A stretch of 64,000 bases of DNA from Marthasterias glacialis (Eukaryota; Echinodermata; Asteroidea; Forcipulatida; Asteriidae): NCBI GenBank assembly GCA_911728455.2, contig OU452219.1:13606397-13670396 (forward strand), in the 5' to 3' direction. Under the pieces are notes generated by a model, which was not told where the DNA came from, made no database searches, and worked only from the letters and a program-made list of their open reading frames with translations. The number at the start of each line of letters is the position of its first letter. Positions within the stretch are counted from its first letter, which is position 1. The translations under genes and the position numbers were made by a program. Of this stretch, positions 59,303 to 64,000 are shown in pieces.

Positions 59303-61529
59303 AACCAGCGGAACCACACTACAAAGAAATATCCGGTCCGCCATTTTGTGGAGACAATTTGTTCTACCAAATGGTGGGGCGTGTTCGGTCACGAAATGTT
59401 AAACAAAAACCACACAATCTCAAGGGATATTATGTTATGTGAATCATAAGGCCTATTAACTGTACTTTCAAAACATCTATCAGCCTAGCAAAAGTATCAC
59501 CTGTGGATTTCTTAAGAAGCGGATAGTTGTATAGCTCAATTAGCGTATGGTATTGCTTCGGTATTTTAAGATAAGTGGGTGTCGAAGGTTTAAGCCTGGT
59601 GTGTAAGTTGATTAAAATAATTGTACTATTTTGCAGAATTGAAACCATTCAGTTTCAAAATTAAATTATTTGCGTTTTGTCTTTAGAATAATTATTCTAT
59701 CTCATGGTCATGACAGCGAACCCTATAGTCGACCAAATCGACGGTCCAGACAAGTGAGGCGAAACTCTGATGGGTTAATTTTTCGCCTCAAGGAACCGAC
59801 TAATGACCCAGTTCGAATTTTCGCCTCATTATAACAAAATTGGAAAAACTCTATAGGCTGCAACAGCCAATTTACCCTCCTTTGATTGGGTTTTATGAAT
59901 AGAGCTGTATATGTATAGGTAAATCAATGATGTAACAATGGAAACGCAGAGATTTGTACGCGCGGCGCACAGGATTGGCCAATGAACAACCTCATTTGAC
60001 CTCTAGACGAGGGCGCCCTACTCAAATGACGTCATGTGCATAAGGTCTATTGTTCGTACGTTGAAGCCGGCTGGGCGCATCCATGTTTTGTACAAACCTA
60101 TGGAAATCTTGCATGGCTGGGTTGCGGCTGTTTGCATACCACTGCTTTTCCTTTTCCGTGCGTTATGAAATCACTTATACCAGAAATAAGACGCAAAATC
60201 AGTAAATGGGCATGATTTAACCTCATTGCAAGCGTATCTAGTAGGCCTACCGGTACTGCATGCGCTCGTGCCTCATGTACGTGTCGTGACGATTTTTTTT
60301 TATTTCTTGCATCACTTAATTTTCTGCAATGAAGAGAACAACTTTGCACCATTTTCTCAAATATTGAACATATTTTAGCCTACTGGCCAAGTCTCACGAT
60401 AATTTAATAATAATTTAGTTCAACTTAAAAAAGCAATTTGCCCTATCACATTCTGGAAAAAAAAATCTCGCTATAACGTTACGTTACTTTTTTAGGTGGT
60501 CAAATAATACACAATCTTTCTACTATTATTTTAGAAAATCATCTGTCAAATATTAATGCCAGTTAATTAAAAATATAAATAACCGTAACAAAAGGCTGAC
60601 CAACCTTATATTCACGGGGCCTACGTACCTTATAAGTTAGTAAATCTGATTAATTATCGGCACGCGCATGCACACTGAGTGTTTGAAAAAAGGATGTGTT
60701 GATTTATCGTTATCGACAGCTGAGGCCCAGCCAAAATTATTCTGTATGCAGAGTGTTTAAACAAACGTTTTAGTTCATGGTTCTTGCCATCAAAATTGAA
60801 AATAAAAACATGTTTCGTTAAACCTGATAATGAACAATCAAAATTCGTTCTCTCTTATTTGAGTCAAAATCTGCCCAAACACGGACAATACATCTTTAAG
60901 CGACACTTTGGTATGAACATTATACAGTCATCATTATTATTTCTTGTCTGTGCTGGCCATAGAACTATCTCTATGGTGCCGGCCCGTCTCATCCCTCGAT
61001 CGTCGCGTCCACTTTCAAGCCGCAGTCGTAGACGCACACACGCAAGACATGCAGCGGGCAAAATGTTCTTTGAAAATTAAAATCTTTCTTCAAAGACGCA
61101 CAATGACTAAACATTATCTGCGTGCAGCGCGACTTCAAAACGGTTGTGCACAACTTCGTCCCCGGGGTGTGTCGAGCAGTACGAGGTCACCCTGGTATTT
61201 GATCGTTTGCATATCCAACATTTTGGGATACGTATGCAAATTAGAATAGTCTAGCTGCTCTTCGAAATTCACATCTTCACCATAGTCTCGTTGCCCGGTA
61301 CCAGATTTCATAGCCTGTTTAACGTTTGCTAATATTGTAAAGTCGTTGTCCAATCAGGGTCCAAGTAAGGAGTTTCCCAGGGTTTACATAGTAAACCATG
61401 GGGACGAGGTTGGGTTGTGCATACAATGTAGAGTTTGCGCTCTAGTCAATAGCTCTATGGTTTAATGTCACTGTGTGTTAAACCGCCGTAGTGCGAATTT
61501 TAGGTGACGCGGCGTTTACACGCTAACCA

Positions 61530-61725
61530 GGCCCCATATATCATAGAGCTGCTTGAGCACAAAAAGTAGCTAAGCATATAAAATCAATTATGCTGACCAG
61601 ATTAAGGTTACCAGCCAAAACACCATGTCATGTGTGCCATTTGTGACTGGTGTCCTGCTCATTTTTGCGCAGCAGAAAATTGTTAAACAATATTTTCTGC
61701 TTAAGCAACTCTATGAAATCGGGCC
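61530..61725 (+). mobile_element. Inverted-repeat element family D, copy 3
   Basis: Contains TCATAGAGCTGCTTGAGCAC and the inverted GCTTAAGCAACTCTATGAAA, with the core TGACCAGATTAAGGTTACC shared with the copy at 29061. Confidence 0.7.
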
Positions 61726-63130
61726 TTGTTGACTTCCAAAATGGCGAGCGCGGCACAGTCATCGCTGGTGACGTGTGTGCGCAAGGGGTCAATAAGACTT
61801 GAAGCAATATTAGACCCTTGTTTAGAAAGGGCCTTTCTGGCAGGCAAGATAATACACTGGTCATATGGGAAATGATAAATGTTGTGTCATAATTTCCACA
61901 TAAATTCGAGAGTTATAAAAATAACAGTTACAAGTTTTGAGATGTACCCCTTTTTCTTTATATCAATAGTTGATAACAATCAAACATTGCAATCACATAT
62001 GATTTGAGATGTTCCTCCATTTGGGCTTTGAACAAAATCGTGACCACAGGAAGTCCAAGCTCTTTTGTCACAGGTTAGTTTATTTTTTATGCATGGTGTT
62101 GGTGAGTAAAACGTAAGATTTGAGGTGACAGATTTTCTTGGAAACAAGCCACTAACCTCACCGCTAAACACTAAAACCGTGGACCACAAATTACTTGTTG
62201 CATTTTATAAATTGAAATCCATATTTAAGAAATAAATAAACAGCACTTTTTAAAACATTACCTTAAAATTAAATGGCAGCGTTTAAAATGCAATTTGTCA
62301 AGTAAGGCACCAACTATTATATCAGTTCACAAAATTAAATTCAATAGGCCTATGTATCTAATACAATAAAGCAGAGTGAGATGTTTTGCCTTCACCAGTC
62401 GTCGTATTAGTTAAAATGCATATTCACAAAGGAAAAAAACCATACTCAAACAACCAAACCAGTATCGGTCATACAGAGAAATTTGAACACCTTTACTCTC
62501 AGTTTCGTATAATGGTTCCTTCATGTTTGTTTTGTAATGCCCCCACCCCCTTTGGCACTGATAAAATATAATAGCTTGGGTCACCAAGCTATACGATAAA
62601 CTGTAACATCCGTTAATTTCCAGGGCCGTATTCTCGTCATGGCAACAGTACTTGAAGTAATAGAACGTAGTCGGCCTTGACTTGGTATTGGGAAACTGCT
62701 TTTGTTTGCCCGATACAATGCGTTGATTTTTTTAAGGCACTCTGGCACTTAAGTTGTTTCTTAATTCTGACGAGAAGGCTTTTAAACAGATTCTCAAGGC
62801 AATTCGAAAGAGCTTTTGTGATTAGCAGAAGATAAAAACGGAGCTGTTTTAATCTCAAAGCATTCCTGGTATGCATGAAATTCGAGCTCAGAGTACAAGT
62901 GCCAGAATATTTTTATTCATAGTTTATTCAAATTCAAACTTTGTTGCCAGAGGCAAAATTGCATAAAATATAATATATGAACATAATTAAAAAAAAGGAA
63001 GTTGAAAAACTTGTTGAATTGCTCATGAGTTAGTTGTTGAATTAAAAACAGTTCAGCTAAAAAAACAACAACAGATTTTTGAAATATTGTGTATATATTT
63101 TTCGTCTTCGTTGACTGAGGTGTGTTATAA

Positions 63131-63262
63131 ACACATATTGGACTGGTATAATTCGGTCACTAGTGCACGTCTATGCACCCCTCCCATCAGAAGAGAGTCC
63201 TATTTCTGGTCCCTATAGGACCCTGTTCTGTGCTCGGGATGCATAGACGTGCACTAGTATAC
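63131..63262. repeat. Palindrome with CACTAGTGCACGTCTATGCA arms
   Basis: The arm at about 63156-63180 is matched in reverse at 63238-63262 (TGCATAGACGTGCACTAGT). The middle contains AGAGAGTCCTATTTCTGG and a TATAGGACC counterpart. Confidence 0.75.
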
Positions 63263-63266
63263 AAAT

Positions 63267-63422
63267 ATTGACTGCTTCGAGTGGCGTAGTAAAACTAGTC
63301 ACTCGAGGTGATCCCCGGCGCAGCCTATCTTCCCGAGGCGGAGCCGAGGGAAGATAGGCGGCTCCGGGGATAACCGAGAGTGACTAGTTTTACTACGCCA
63401 CGAGATAAAGCAGTCAATATTT
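63267..63422. repeat. Long fold-back sequence (about 155 bp)
   Basis: AAATATTGACTGCTTCGAGT at the left is matched in reverse by CACGAGATAAAGCAGTCAAT at the right. Inner arms include GGCGTAGTAAAACTAGTCAC and AGCCTATCTTCCC. The loop centre is CGAGGCGGAGCCG. Confidence 0.85.
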
Positions 63423-63673
63423 GTTTTATAACACCTCAATTTCATCCAATTTGTTGTAATATTCGTTAAACAACTGTGCGTATACCAGTCTTCAAACAAC
63501 TGTATAAAATCTGACAGGAAAACTTGACAAAAAGAAAGAGGGGGTACCACACTGCCTTCGTTCTCATATCGTATTTCGAATGCACGTATTATTTGATCGT
63601 TTCACCGGGTTCGAGGTTGTCGTTGGATAGTACCATTTAATAGTTCTTTTGGTCGGTGTGCAGTGTGATAGTA

Positions 63674-63824
63674 AAAATACACAACACCACGTGACGCACG
63701 TTCGGCCAATCAACAGATAGAATCAAAGGAAGAGGTGTTATAATGACCGATATAGTAACACCCCTTCTGTTGATTCTATCTGTTGATTGGCCGAGAGCGT
63801 TTCACGTGGTGTAGTGTGTATTTT
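63674..63824. repeat. Long fold-back sequence (arms about 52 bp)
   Basis: The arms share CGGCCAATCAACAGATAGAA and its reverse form, and an outer AATACACAACACCACGTG / CACGTGGTGTAGTGTGTAT pair. The loop is about 45 bases. Confidence 0.85.
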
Positions 63825-64000
63825 TTTTTCAATATTTGTCATTTGATTGGTGGAACTTACAGCACGTGTCATTCACTTTTACTCCCATCCGGATCGGCGA
63901 TCAAAAAGTCATATTCGGTGAAAGATGGAATGTTTCATTCAACTCGGCTTCGCCTCGTTGAATAGTATACAAATAATGCATGTTTATGAATGCAATGGTA

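Larger units (their letters stand above)
58175..64000. other. Gene-poor region rich in fold-back repeats
   Basis: No multi-exon gene could be built on either strand. It contains a diverged tandem duplication (58856-59302), one copy of inverted-repeat family D (61530-61725) and three long palindromes (63131-63824). A 72-codon minus-strand frame (61353-61135) is noted under findings. Confidence 0.45.

Noticed and set aside
1..64000. CRISPR arrays, operons and bacterial elements
   Set aside because: The spliced genes and SINEs show a eukaryotic nuclear genome; no regularly spaced direct repeats with unique spacers were seen.

Overview
The window reads as nuclear DNA of a marine invertebrate deuterostome, most likely an echinoderm. 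Genes are split into short exons with GT/AG junctions, introns of a few hundred bases to a few kilobases, AT-rich non-coding DNA, many small inverted-repeat elements (MITE-like) and tRNA-derived SINEs. A lefty gene restricts the source to animals with Nodal/Lefty signalling. The low interspersed complexity and compact genes argue against a vertebrate. Genus cannot be read from the sequence.

Layout. (1) 67-11361, minus: an incomplete gene (3' end lies left of the window) for a protein with two Cadherin-like beta-sandwich units, a U-box/RING-like cysteine segment, a possible TRAF-type finger and a TPR region. (2) 11611-15764, plus: SDE2, head to head with gene 1 across about 250 bp. (3) 18513-32312, minus: an 18-exon gene for a roughly 901-residue, mostly disordered Ser/Pro/Lys-rich protein that I could not identify, with candidate protein phosphatase 1 docking motifs. 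(4) 35164-36758, plus: a 3-exon gene for a 144-residue disordered protein of unknown function. (5) 38728-40785, plus: lefty, complete in four exons. (6) 45146-51489, minus: GSTZ1 (maleylacetoacetate isomerase), complete in seven exons. (7) 53335-58063, plus: a secreted PAN/apple plus F5/8 type C (discoidin) protein in four exons. From 58.1 kb to the end I see no convincing gene, only repeats and fold-back DNA.

The genes do not form one pathway: SDE2 acts in replication stress and splicing, Lefty in embryonic patterning, GSTZ1 in tyrosine catabolism, and the discoidin protein is probably extracellular. All exon models were made by hand from splice signals and reading phase. For genes 2, 3, 4, 5, 6 and 7 every junction keeps phase, which is strong internal support.

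The non-coding part is dominated by at least four families of short inverted-repeat elements (called A to D here), two or three tRNA-derived SINE families, several long perfect or near-perfect palindromes, a 593-bp recent tandem duplication and a long GTT microsatellite.
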